From NCBI GenBank assembly GCA_013336205.1, contig JAAXUD010000105.1, positions 1 to 7,833 of the forward strand: DNA of 7,833 nucleotides, given 5' to 3'. This stretch comes from Lentimicrobium sp. Its GTDB lineage: Bacteria; Bacteroidota; Bacteroidia; Bacteroidales; Lentimicrobiaceae. The notes beneath the pieces are model-generated. The model worked only from the letters and a program-made list of their open reading frames with translations, searched no databases and had not been told where the DNA came from. This document shows, one piece after another, positions 1 to 6,920 of the stretch. Both the position numbers and the translations under genes were made by a program. Numbering within the stretch: position 1 is the first letter of the stretch; each line of letters begins with the position of its first letter.

Positions 1-559
1 TGCCAGTGACCTATACTGTATGGCACTTGCAGGGATGCCATATATGGGCGTTGGAAGAAACCTGGCCTACCGTAAATCGCTGTTTTTCGATGTAGGAGGT
101 TTTGTTAAGCACTATAAAATCACATCAGGCGACGACGATCTTTTTATAAACCAGGTGGCCCATGGCAGCAATACCCGCATACAGCCCCTTGTTGAATCAC
201 ATACTTATTCCAGATCAAAACAAACCTTTGCTTCCTGGCTAAGGCAGAAAAAGCGTCATTTGACTACTGGTCGGTTTTATAAGGCAAGTCATAAACTGGT
301 GTTGGGCTTGTTCTCATTCAGCCAGATTCTGTTTATTGGTTTACTTATTGCGTTGGCAATTCTTAAGGTAGACTGGATGTTACTTTCAGGTATTTTTGCT
401 TTAAGGCTGATCAGTCAGATGATAATTATAAAAAAAAGCATGATCAGGCTGAACGAAAAGCAATTTTTATTACTTTCACCATTGTTTGAAATTGGTCTTA
501 TGCTGATTAATCTTTTACTCGGCTTTTCGGGACTGTTTTCGAAGAAGACACAATGGTAA
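1..559 (+). CDS. Family 2 glycosyltransferase, membrane-bound, C-terminal part (5' end outside window)
   Basis: The reading frame is open from the left edge of the window (first full codon at base 2), so the gene begins upstream; the ATG at 20 is internal. The visible part has the acceptor-side features of processive GT2 enzymes: a VGRNLAYRK stretch, a VGGF segment, a GDDDLF motif (codons from base 128) where the catalytic base aspartate is expected, and a QKKRH motif (245-259) in the position of the Q/RxxRW motif. Hydrophobic stretches follow at about 290-375, 380-435 and 465-535, probably two to three membrane helices, ending in a basic tail. It probably transfers a sugar from a nucleotide sugar at the cytoplasmic face of the inner membrane; the acceptor cannot be read from sequence. 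Its stop codon lies inside the next gene (7-bp overlap), which implies translational coupling. The final R/H difference from the classical RW motif means specificity should not be over-read. Confidence 0.85.
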   Translation, partial: ASDLYCMALAGMPYMGVGRNLAYRKSLFFDVGGFVKHYKITSGDDDLFINQVAHGSNTRIQPLVESHTYSRSKQTFASWLRQKKRHLTTGRFYKASHKLVLGLFSFSQILFIGLLIALAILKVDWMLLSGIFALRLISQMIIIKKSMIRLNEKQFLLLSPLFEIGLMLINLLLGFSGLFSKKTQW

Positions 560-1143
560 ACGAAAGCCCTTCCAAAGATTCCGTTTTACGCGACCTGATG
601 CTTGTTGAGAAAGCAAAAATGGGCGATCAGAAGGCCTTCGCCGGTCTGATGGCATTGTATGAGGATTCGCTTTATCACCTGATGCTGAAAAAAGTCGGCG
701 AACCCGTAATCGCGGAAGATCTTACCATTGAAGCTTTCAGTAAAGCATTTCAGAACCTTTCACGTTTTTCTCCTGATTATGCCTTCAGCACCTGGTTGTT
801 TAAAATTGCTACCAATAATTGTATCGATTATCTCAGAAAACAAAAGAACAACCCCTGTACAAGAGATAAAACAACCATTGCCGGACAACAGCCTGAAATA
901 ATAGACCATGCTTTCGGGCCCGAAGAAAATTTTATCAGGGAGCAACGCCAGCGCTTGTTGCGCGAAATAGTTGAAAAACTTAATCCCCGTTACCGGCAAC
1001 TTATTATGATGCGGTATTTCGATGAATTGTCATACGAAGAAATCGCCAATGAACTTAAACTGCCGCTAGGCACTGTTAAAGCCGGCATTTTCAGGGCGAA
1101 AGACCTGCTCTATAATATCCTCAGGAACTCCTGGGATATTTAA
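553..1143 (+). CDS. ECF-type RNA polymerase sigma factor (sigma-70 family)
   Basis: This 196-residue protein has the two-domain layout of extracytoplasmic-function sigma factors. Region 2 lies at about residues 24-97, including AEDLTIEAFSKAF and the FSTWLFKIATNNCIDYLRK segment typical of -10 recognition and melting. A linker of about 35 residues follows, then region 4 at about 132-190, with the helix-turn-helix LSYEEIANELKLPLGTVKAG that contacts the -35 element. The ATG at 553 is supported by its 7-bp overlap with the glycosyltransferase stop. Most ECF factors are paired with an anti-sigma factor, but none follows here: the next 224 bp are non-coding and the next gene is an unrelated FIST protein. 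Control may therefore be transcriptional, or through a partner elsewhere. The regulon is unknown; the tight link to a glycosyltransferase suggests, but does not show, a role in envelope or surface polysaccharide. Confidence 0.93.
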   Translation: MVNESPSKDSVLRDLMLVEKAKMGDQKAFAGLMALYEDSLYHLMLKKVGEPVIAEDLTIEAFSKAFQNLSRFSPDYAFSTWLFKIATNNCIDYLRKQKNNPCTRDKTTIAGQQPEIIDHAFGPEENFIREQRQRLLREIVEKLNPRYRQLIMMRYFDELSYEEIANELKLPLGTVKAGIFRAKDLLYNILRNSWDI

Positions 1144-1226
1144 TTCCTTGCTGTTCAGATTTCTCATATGTTTTTGGTTGAAAATAGTTACTTTCAGCAA
1201 CATTTTGAATTAAAGTCTATGGATCA

Positions 1227-1241
1227 GGCTTGAAAAAAGCC
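1227..1241 (+). terminator. Weak hairpin downstream of the sigma factor gene
   Basis: GGCTT and AAGCC form a perfect 5-bp stem around a 5-nt GAAAA loop, about 84 bp after the sigma factor stop. The following bases are ATAATAATAAG, not a U-tract, so this is at best a poor intrinsic terminator. Confidence 0.2.
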
Positions 1242-1255
1242 ATAATAATAAGAGG

Positions 1256-1271
1256 ATCTGAGAATCTGAGA
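1256..1271 (+). repeat. Perfect 8-bp tandem repeat (ATCTGAGA x2) upstream of the FIST gene
   Basis: ATCTGAGA occurs twice head-to-tail with no gap, about 97 bp before the FIST start codon and just upstream of the promoter-like stretch at 1278. Paired 8-bp sites in this position could bind a regulator, but an 8-bp duplication can also arise by slippage. The repeat is seen directly; its function is inference. Confidence 0.45.
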
Positions 1272-1277
1272 TATGCA

Positions 1278-1312
1278 TTTGACAACTTTACTGTTGCAAT
1301 ATTAATGGTTTG
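1278..1312 (+). promoter_or_regulatory. Weak promoter candidate for the FIST-kinase operon
   Basis: A TTTG at 1278-1281 (also readable as TTGACA at 1279-1284) is followed 21 bp later by TAATGGTTTG (1303-1312). This loosely resembles the Bacteroidota promoter (TTTG, 19-21 bp, TAnnTTTG), but the spacing inside the -7 element is two bases too long. Position is sensible, about 55-90 bp before the start codon. It is a guess from pattern only. Confidence 0.2.
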
Positions 1313-1337
1313 TTGGAGTGCTTTCTGTGAGGTAGTT

Positions 1338-1354
1338 GTAAATCAATAATTTAC
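1338..1354 (+). promoter_or_regulatory. Perfect inverted repeat immediately upstream of the FIST start codon
   Basis: GTAAAT and ATTTAC form a perfect 6-bp inverted repeat around CAATA. One further matching pair lies outside a mismatch (1336/1356). The element ends 13 bp before the ATG at 1368, so it sits where an operator or a 5'-leader hairpin could control transcription or translation of the FIST-kinase operon. It is AT-rich and short, so chance occurrence is possible. Confidence 0.35.
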
Positions 1355-1367
1355 GAATCCGGATATT

Positions 1368-2510
1368 ATGAAAACAGAGCAACTTTTGTTTACCGAAAGG
1401 GATAAGTGGCAGATTATTCATTCTCAGAATGACTGTTCAGGTGCAAATCTTGTGCTTTTATTTGGCAGCAGACAACTTCTTAAACAGAAAGAACACATTG
1501 ATTACATAAAAAGCCTTTATCCTCAGGCGGAATTAATCGGGGCTTCAACTTCAGGAGAAATTTGTTGTAATGAGGTACATGAATCCAGCATTGTTTCTAC
1601 TGCTATATTATTTGATAAAACAAGGATCAAAGTTGTAAAAGCAGAAATAAAGAATTCGGAAGACAGCTTTAATATCGGCCATAAACTGGCTGAAGAACTC
1701 AAGCAAGACGGTCTTGTTCATGTAATGGTTTTTAGTGAAGGCCTGAATATTAACGGGAGTGAATTGACCAAGGGACTCAATAAAGGACTTGGGAACCTTA
1801 TTCCGGTTACAGGTGGGCTTGCAGGCGATCAGGCCGATTTTATAGAAACTGTTTTGGTGCACAATGAACCCGGCCAGAAAAACCTGATTGTGGCCATTGG
1901 ATTCTATGGGGAGAATATCAGGATCGGTTACGGGTCAGAAGGTGGATGGGATTCATTTGGGGTCGATAGACTGGTGACCCGGTCAAAGGCAAATATTTTA
2001 TATGAACTTGATGGACAGCCAGCCCTGGAGCTTTATAAAAAATATCTGGGCGATCATGCCAGGGCATTACCGGCTTCAGCGCTGTTATTCCCTTTAAGTC
2101 TTCGTTTCAGAGATTCAGAAACTTCTGTTGTAAGAACTGTTTTATCAGTAAATGAGCATGATGGAAGCATGGTCTTTGCAGGCGATATTCCTGAAGGCGA
2201 GTATGTGAGACTGATGAAAGTTAGTTTTGATAAATTAATTGGAGGAGCAGTTAGTGCTGCCGAAATGACCGCAATCAACATGGGCGTATCTAACCCTGCT
2301 CTGGCAGTGCTGATTAGTTGCGTTGGCAGGAAACTTGTATTAAAACAACGTGTTGAAGAAGAAATTGAGGCAGTGAGGGACGTTTTAGGTGCTGAAGCTA
2401 CCATTACTGGTTTTTATTCTTACGGAGAAATTTCACCGGCAGGACCTTTTGAGCATCGTTGTGAACTTCACAACCAGACCATGACTATAACTGTATTTAA
2501 AGAAGTATAA
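1368..2510 (+). CDS. FIST-domain sensor protein (FIST_N + FIST_C), NosP-like candidate
   Basis: The 380-residue protein is FIST over its whole length, with no signal peptide or membrane helix, so it is expected in the cytoplasm. FIST_N hallmarks are GASTSGEI (residues 58-65) and GGLAGD (149-154). FIST_C hallmarks are ISCVGRKL (317-323 region), GFYSYGEISP (348-357) and the terminal LHNQTMTITVF (367-377). FIST domains are sensory modules predicted to bind small ligands. One characterised group, NosP, binds heme and nitric oxide and controls a hybrid kinase encoded next to it. The same arrangement is seen here: a hybrid kinase starts 11 bp downstream on the same strand. Possible heme-ligating side chains include H71, H118, H165, H363 and H368; I cannot tell which, if any, is used. 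The start at 1368 is the first ATG in frame and lacks a good Shine-Dalgarno, as is usual in Bacteroidota. The FIST assignment is secure; NO or heme sensing is inference from context and length. Confidence 0.92.
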   Translation: MKTEQLLFTERDKWQIIHSQNDCSGANLVLLFGSRQLLKQKEHIDYIKSLYPQAELIGASTSGEICCNEVHESSIVSTAILFDKTRIKVVKAEIKNSEDSFNIGHKLAEELKQDGLVHVMVFSEGLNINGSELTKGLNKGLGNLIPVTGGLAGDQADFIETVLVHNEPGQKNLIVAIGFYGENIRIGYGSEGGWDSFGVDRLVTRSKANILYELDGQPALELYKKYLGDHARALPASALLFPLSLRFRDSETSVVRTVLSVNEHDGSMVFAGDIPEGEYVRLMKVSFDKLIGGAVSAAEMTAINMGVSNPALAVLISCVGRKLVLKQRVEEEIEAVRDVLGAEATITGFYSYGEISPAGPFEHRCELHNQTMTITVFKEV

Positions 2511-2521
2511 TCCGGTATCCA

Positions 2522-5215
2522 ATGGAAAATGGACTCAATAAACTTTTACAGCGTCAACTGAAACGACATTTCGGTTCAGGTGATAATCTGCCTGAAGAAT
2601 TGTCGGGATTTGTTAAAGCAATTAGTGAAACTTATGATAGCCTTGAAGATGACGCCAGACTTTATCAGCATTCACTGGAATTGAGTTCACAGGAATTACG
2701 TGATGCATATCTGATGAAAAAATCAGATGCAGAAGCAAAACAGGAAACCCTGAACAAAATTAAAGAAGCTATTGCCGCGCTGAATCCCCGGGATAATGAT
2801 ACAATAAACGGACAAAACAATAATGACAGCAGTTTGCTGATTGATTCATTAATCTGCCTGATAGAGGAGCACAAACGAATGGCTGCTTCCTTGAAAGAGA
2901 GTGAATTCTATTTGCGCGAAATTCTTGATTCACAGGAGGTAGGCGTTACTATCATCGATTCTGAAACTCATGAGATTTCCTTTATCAATAAAAAGGGCGC
3001 AAGCCTTTATGGTGCTGATAAAGATACTATAATCGGGAATATTTGTCATGGATTTATTTGCCCGACACCTTGTAATAAATGTAGATTACACGATCACGAT
3101 ACAGGATTGGTTTCAGTTGAAAGGACACTGCTCAACTTTGAAGGCAAGGAAATTCCGATTTTGAAATCAGTGGTTCATTCATCCTTTAACAACCGGAAGT
3201 GCCTGGTAGAGTCATTTGTTGACATCACTGCCCTTAAACAGGCTGAAATGGATTTGATTAAAGCCAAAGAAGACGCAGAAGCAGCTAATCTTGCTAAATC
3301 TGAATTTCTGGCGAATATGAGCCATGAAATCAGAACCCCGCTAAACGGGGTGATAGGCTTCGCTGATTTACTCATGAAAACGCAACTGAGTGATAACCAA
3401 TTGCATTATATGCAAACGGTTTATTATTCGGCAAATTCATTGCTTGATTTGTTAAATGATATCCTGGATTTCTCAAAAATTGAAGCCGGGAAATTTGAAC
3501 TGAATCATGAAAAAACTGATTTAATTGAATTATCTGAGCAAATTATTGACATTCTGAAATATAAGGTTCATGAGAAGGGGATTGAACTGCTGTTTAATCT
3601 TGATCCTGACCTGCCACGTTATATTAATACAGATCCTGTAAGATTGCGGCAGGTGCTCGTAAACCTCCTGGGTAATTCCCTTAAATTTACAGATAGTGGT
3701 GAAGTTGAATTGAAAATTCAAAAATTGTCATTTAATGAAACCAATGGCATTGCTCAACTCAGATTTTCGGTAAGGGATACAGGTATTGGAATAAGCCCCG
3801 ATAAGCAAAAAAGGATTTTTGAGTCATTTGCTCAGGCCGACTCAACAACCACCCGGCAATACGGAGGTACTGGCCTGGGACTGACTATTTCAGCAAGAAT
3901 TGTTGAAATGATGGGTGCTGAACTAAAATTGGAGAGCCAGCCAGGTGTAGGCAGTACTTTTTATTTTTCAATAGAAACTGAAGCTGAGAAAGACGAATCA
4001 ACTATTGGTTCCGGGCTGAAAGAAATAAACAGGGTGCTGGTAGTTGATGACAACAAACTAAACCTGGAAATTATGCGGCATATGCTCGAGAGCCAGGCTA
4101 TTGACGTTGATATAGCTTTGGGCGGTGACACAGCCATTGCATTAATGGGCTCAGGCCGGGTTTATGACCTTGTAATAATGGATTACAATATGCCAGGAAT
4201 GAATGGACTTGATGTTATCAGGGTTATTCGTGACAGATTCAAAAAAAGATTGACTGAGCAACCGGTTATCTTTTTGTTCAGTTCATCGGATAATGAAAAA
4301 ATTCTGCAGGAAAGCAAAAGGCTTGGCGTAAAAGTGGCAATGGTAAAGCCGGTGAAATTTTCACAGCTAATGGATGCTCTTTCAAAAGTATTCGGTAACC
4401 AAAGCAACGAAAACCTTAAATTAAATCCGGAAAATCTTAAAGAAAAAACGGAGAAATTATCGGGTAATTATAAAATTATGGTTGCCGAAGATAACAAAAC
4501 AAACATGATTCTGGCGAAAGCTATTTTAACAAGGATACTGCCCGAATCCGAAATAATAATGGCAACCAATGGCCGTGAAGCTGTAGATCTTTATAAAGAG
4601 ACTTTTCCGGATATGATTTTCATGGATATTCAAATGCCGGAGCTAAACGGATACCATGCCACAAGGGAGATCAGGCTTCTTGAGAATGGAACAGGAAAGC
4701 GTGTTCCCATTATAGCATTGACAGCCGGTACTGTTAAAGGAGAGGAAATACGATGCATTGATGCCGGAATGAATGATTATACCAGCAAGCCTGTTATCGA
4801 GGAAACCATCAGGCGGATATTGCATACCTGGTTATTGAAAAATACAGTAAACGAACTGGATGATCTGATGATTCAGGAGAATCTGAAACTTTACCATTTT
4901 AACAGGGCCGAATTACTCAACAGGCTTAATGGGGATGATTTTCTGCTGAATGAATTATTGCGCACAGCAGGTGAGACATACGAAGATCTGATCAGAAAAA
5001 TCAATGATGCGTTTTCCGCTGGAGAATGTGTTGAGGCAAAGCTGATCGCACATTCGGTTAAAGGCTCAGCAATGAGCATTTGTTGTAATAAGCTCGCTGA
5101 TATTGCAGGACGTCTTGAACTACTTCCGGAAACAGAAAAAGCAAAAGGTGCGGGTTTGATTAAGGAATTGAATGACGAATATGAGTTGTTAAAAAATGAA
5201 TTTGCCGTTTTATAA
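2522..5215 (+). CDS. Soluble hybrid sensor histidine kinase (PAS-HisKA-HATPase-REC-REC-Hpt)
   Basis: This 897-residue kinase has no membrane helix. In order: an N-terminal helical region (about 1-125; LLQRQLKRHFG and LELSSQELRDAY); a PAS domain (about 129-242) with cysteines C175, C180, C184 and C187; a coiled linker; HisKA with phospho-accepting H268 in MSHEIRTPLNG; HATPase with N-box N385, DTGIGI (from D419) and GGTGLGL (from G448); a first receiver (about 503-625; D509/D510, phospho-site D554, late VKP lysine); a second receiver (about 650-770; E656/D657, phospho-site D702, SKP lysine); and an Hpt domain (about 790-895) with H844 in AHSVKGSA. All catalytic and relay residues I checked are present, so a His-Asp-His relay can run within one chain, but there is no DNA-binding or enzymatic output domain. 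The preceding FIST gene is 11 bp upstream, so the kinase is probably co-transcribed with it and regulated by it. Its substrate regulator lies outside the window. Confidence 0.96.
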   Translation: MENGLNKLLQRQLKRHFGSGDNLPEELSGFVKAISETYDSLEDDARLYQHSLELSSQELRDAYLMKKSDAEAKQETLNKIKEAIAALNPRDNDTINGQNNNDSSLLIDSLICLIEEHKRMAASLKESEFYLREILDSQEVGVTIIDSETHEISFINKKGASLYGADKDTIIGNICHGFICPTPCNKCRLHDHDTGLVSVERTLLNFEGKEIPILKSVVHSSFNNRKCLVESFVDITALKQAEMDLIKAKEDAEAANLAKSEFLANMSHEIRTPLNGVIGFADLLMKTQLSDNQLHYMQTVYYSANSLLDLLNDILDFSKIEAGKFELNHEKTDLIELSEQIIDILKYKVHEKGIELLFNLDPDLPRYINTDPVRLRQVLVNLLGNSLKFTDSGEVELKIQKLSFNETNGIAQLRFSVRDTGIGISPDKQKRIFESFAQADSTTTRQYGGTGLGLTISARIVEMMGAELKLESQPGVGSTFYFSIETEAEKDESTIGSGLKEINRVLVVDDNKLNLEIMRHMLESQAIDVDIALGGDTAIALMGSGRVYDLVIMDYNMPGMNGLDVIRVIRDRFKKRLTEQPVIFLFSSSDNEKILQESKRLGVKVAMVKPVKFSQLMDALSKVFGNQSNENLKLNPENLKEKTEKLSGNYKIMVAEDNKTNMILAKAILTRILPESEIIMATNGREAVDLYKETFPDMIFMDIQMPELNGYHATREIRLLENGTGKRVPIIALTAGTVKGEEIRCIDAGMNDYTSKPVIEETIRRILHTWLLKNTVNELDDLMIQENLKLYHFNRAELLNRLNGDDFLLNELLRTAGETYEDLIRKINDAFSAGECVEAKLIAHSVKGSAMSICCNKLADIAGRLELLPETEKAKGAGLIKELNDEYELLKNEFAVL

Positions 5216-5239
5216 CCTCAACCTTAGCCTCAACCTTAA
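5216..5239 (+). repeat. Four tandem copies of a CCTYAR hexamer between convergent genes
   Basis: Directly after the kinase stop codon the sequence reads CCTCAA, CCTTAG, CCTCAA, CCTTAA, which is also a 12-bp unit repeated twice with one difference. It fills more than half of the 41-bp spacer between the kinase and the convergent patatin gene. No GC-rich hairpin with a U-tract is seen here, so termination on either side is not explained by a classic intrinsic terminator. Confidence 0.7.
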
Positions 5240-5256
5240 CAAGAGCTACCTGATCG

Positions 5257-6177
5257 TTAAATGTGCCACACTTCTGCCATGTTTGGAACTGTTTCAATAT
5301 GTTCCTTGCGATTCTTAAGTTGATTATCCATTAAATCATAACCCAGCTGTATAAGCTCAACCGCTCTGTAAAACTCAAACATATCAGCCGAGTTAACCGG
5401 AATATTTACCAATATATCGGGTTGCTGAATGCTTAGTGCATTTTCGGTCAGCCGCTGTTGCATCATCTGAAGTGAATTACTCAGAATATCGAAAAAACCT
5501 GTTTTAACAGTTCGCTTCGATTTCTCTGCGATCAGATTATTCCATTTGTTATTTACCAGGTTGAGTAGTTTGTCGTAGGTTGTTTTTTCAGTCGATTTAC
5601 CATTAAGTAAATCGGTGCTTTTAGGCGCGTTTAAATTAACAGCAACCAATAAATTTTCAGGCATTACAATTATTCTGTTCATCGGTAAGGGATTTACCAC
5701 CCCACCATCTACCAGCAAGGATTGTTCGTGCATGTGCGGGGATAATACGGTTGGAACTGCGGCTGATGCTCTTATGGCATCCATTAGGTTCCCATGTCTG
5801 AAAATTACCTCTCGATGGTTGGTAAGGTCTGTCGCAATAGCAGTAAAAGGGATAGGTAATTCTTCGATATTTACGTCAGCAACAAAGCGTTTCATTTCTT
5901 TAAAAACACGTTCTCCCTTGATAATTCCCTGTTTGCTCAACGCCAGATCCATCAGCCTGATTACATCCATTTTCCCCAGGTTTGTAAAAAATTCCTTCAA
6001 AGCAGGCAGGTTACCGCTGGCATAAACACCGCCAACCAAAGCGCCCATTGAAGTTCCGGCTATCGCGGTAATAACATATCCATTGTCGAGTAATGCTTCA
6101 ATGGCACCTATGTGGGCAAGGCCCCTGGCTCCGCCACTTGATAATACCAATGCAACGCTTTTCTGAATCATATTCAT
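5257..6177 (-). CDS. Patatin-like phospholipase (short bacterial type)
   Basis: The protein (306 residues from the start chosen here) is a short patatin-fold serine hydrolase, close in size to RssA/YchK-type proteins and without the C-terminal beta-barrel of PlpD-type secreted patatins. It has the oxyanion-hole motif SGGARG (about residues 14-19), the nucleophile motif GTSMG with S43, and the DGG motif with D157, so the Ser-Asp catalytic dyad is intact. The family hydrolyses acyl esters of phospholipids or related lipids. No signal peptide is apparent, so it probably acts in the cytoplasm. A longer reading starts with TTG at 6198, but homology begins at about VALVLSSGG, and ATG is available at 6177 and 6171. 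The latter has AGG six bases upstream and is a real alternative. It follows the phosphopantetheinyl transferase gene by about 28 bp and is probably the last gene of the operon. Confidence 0.93.
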   Translation of the reverse strand: MNMIQKSVALVLSSGGARGLAHIGAIEALLDNGYVITAIAGTSMGALVGGVYASGNLPALKEFFTNLGKMDVIRLMDLALSKQGIIKGERVFKEMKRFVADVNIEELPIPFTAIATDLTNHREVIFRHGNLMDAIRASAAVPTVLSPHMHEQSLLVDGGVVNPLPMNRIIVMPENLLVAVNLNAPKSTDLLNGKSTEKTTYDKLLNLVNNKWNNLIAEKSKRTVKTGFFDILSNSLQMMQQRLTENALSIQQPDILVNIPVNSADMFEFYRAVELIQLGYDLMDNQLKNRKEHIETVPNMAEVWHI

Positions 6178-6205
6178 CCTATTTAAGATTACAGGCAAAT
6201 ACCTG

Positions 6206-6892
6206 TTATTCTGTTAATTCGTGGGCTTTAAGAATCTTTACTTTATCGGAGAACAAATCCAATGCAGCGCATGCAGCCAGTTTGTAACCTTCACACAACT
6301 CAAATGTTTTAAGGTAATATCCCTCAGCTTCCGGATCCTGGGTGAGCCTGAACTGCTGAAGCCCTGTATTAACTACAGTAAAAGAATTCAAACTCTTCGT
6401 AAGCCCTTTTCCTATGGCCTTCAGAAAGCTTTCCTTAAGCGTCCACAAGGTAAAGAAAATTTCCGCTTTTTCTGCCTCATTAACAGCATTTTGTATCATT
6501 ATATTTTCAGCATCAGAAAAGAACCGGTGGGCAACTCCGTCGGGAACCTTTCGCATTTTCTCGACATCTACGCCTACGCTGATCGGCGAGAGAGCAACGA
6601 CCACCCATTTGCCTGAGTGGGAAATATTAAAATGAATTCCTTTATACCCTTCAGGACCTGGCTTTCCTTTTTCTCCGGTGGTGAAAGGATACGCCGGCAA
6701 TACAGCCCCGCTTGCTCTGGTCAACAGGTGCCTGGCCAGCACCTCTCCAAGAAGGCTGCGCTGGGCATCATTATTTCGGGCAAATGATGCTATTTTTAAC
6801 CGGGTGGCTTCGGGAACCAGCTTGAGAAATGCTGGTTTAAGTTCTTCAAACGTACTTTCTTCCAATAGAGAAACCGCAAAAACTTCTGTCAT
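6206..6892 (-). CDS. Sfp-type 4'-phosphopantetheinyl transferase
   Basis: From the ATG at 6892 the protein has 228 residues, normal for the Sfp/AcpT/HetI group. The enzyme moves 4'-phosphopantetheine from CoA to a serine of carrier proteins. Conserved elements are GKPGPEG followed by IHFNISHSG (about residues 76-94), VGVDVE with D109 and E111, and WTLKESFLKAIGKG (150-162) with E154 and K158. D109, E111 and E154 match the Mg2+-binding triad of Sfp. An in-frame ATG at 6955 would add 21 residues and overlap the dipeptidase stop, but those residues are lysine/arginine-rich and unlike the family; the chosen start has the A-rich leader common in Bacteroidota. No carrier protein, polyketide or peptide synthetase gene is in the window, so the target could be the primary fatty-acid ACP or a distant pathway. 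It lies between the dipeptidase and patatin genes, apparently in one operon. Confidence 0.93.
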   Translation of the reverse strand: MTEVFAVSLLEESTFEELKPAFLKLVPEATRLKIASFARNNDAQRSLLGEVLARHLLTRASGAVLPAYPFTTGEKGKPGPEGYKGIHFNISHSGKWVVVALSPISVGVDVEKMRKVPDGVAHRFFSDAENIMIQNAVNEAEKAEIFFTLWTLKESFLKAIGKGLTKSLNSFTVVNTGLQQFRLTQDPEAEGYYLKTFELCEGYKLAACAALDLFSDKVKILKAHELTE

Positions 6893-6920
6893 TTTATTTT
6901 TTTTCAAAACAATACGTTTT

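Noticed and set aside
1168..1233. Short + strand frame of 21 codons (starts MFLVENSYF) in the spacer after the sigma factor
   Set aside because: It has no ribosome binding site, no recognisable motif and is short enough to arise by chance in a 224-bp AT-rich spacer.
2054..2404. Open frame of 116 codons on the - strand within the FIST gene
   Set aside because: Its serine/threonine/leucine-rich translation is typical of an antisense shadow, and the + strand frame has clear FIST_C motifs.
5615..6025. Open frame of 136 codons on the + strand within the patatin gene
   Set aside because: It lies antisense to a well-supported gene with all catalytic motifs and shows no recognisable domain of its own.
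6178..6198. N-terminal extension of the patatin protein from a TTG codon
   Set aside because: TTG starts are uncommon in this group, the seven extra residues lie outside the patatin fold, and two ATG codons follow immediately.
6221..6616. Open frame of 131 codons on the + strand across the phosphopantetheinyl transferase gene
   Set aside because: The opposite strand carries the full set of Sfp motifs, while this frame has no recognisable domain.
6906..6920. AAAAC/GTTTT inverted repeat between the dipeptidase and phosphopantetheinyl transferase genes
   Set aside because: The stem is 5 bp and AT-rich, and is followed on the transcribed strand by an A-rich rather than a U-rich tract, so it does not look like a terminator.
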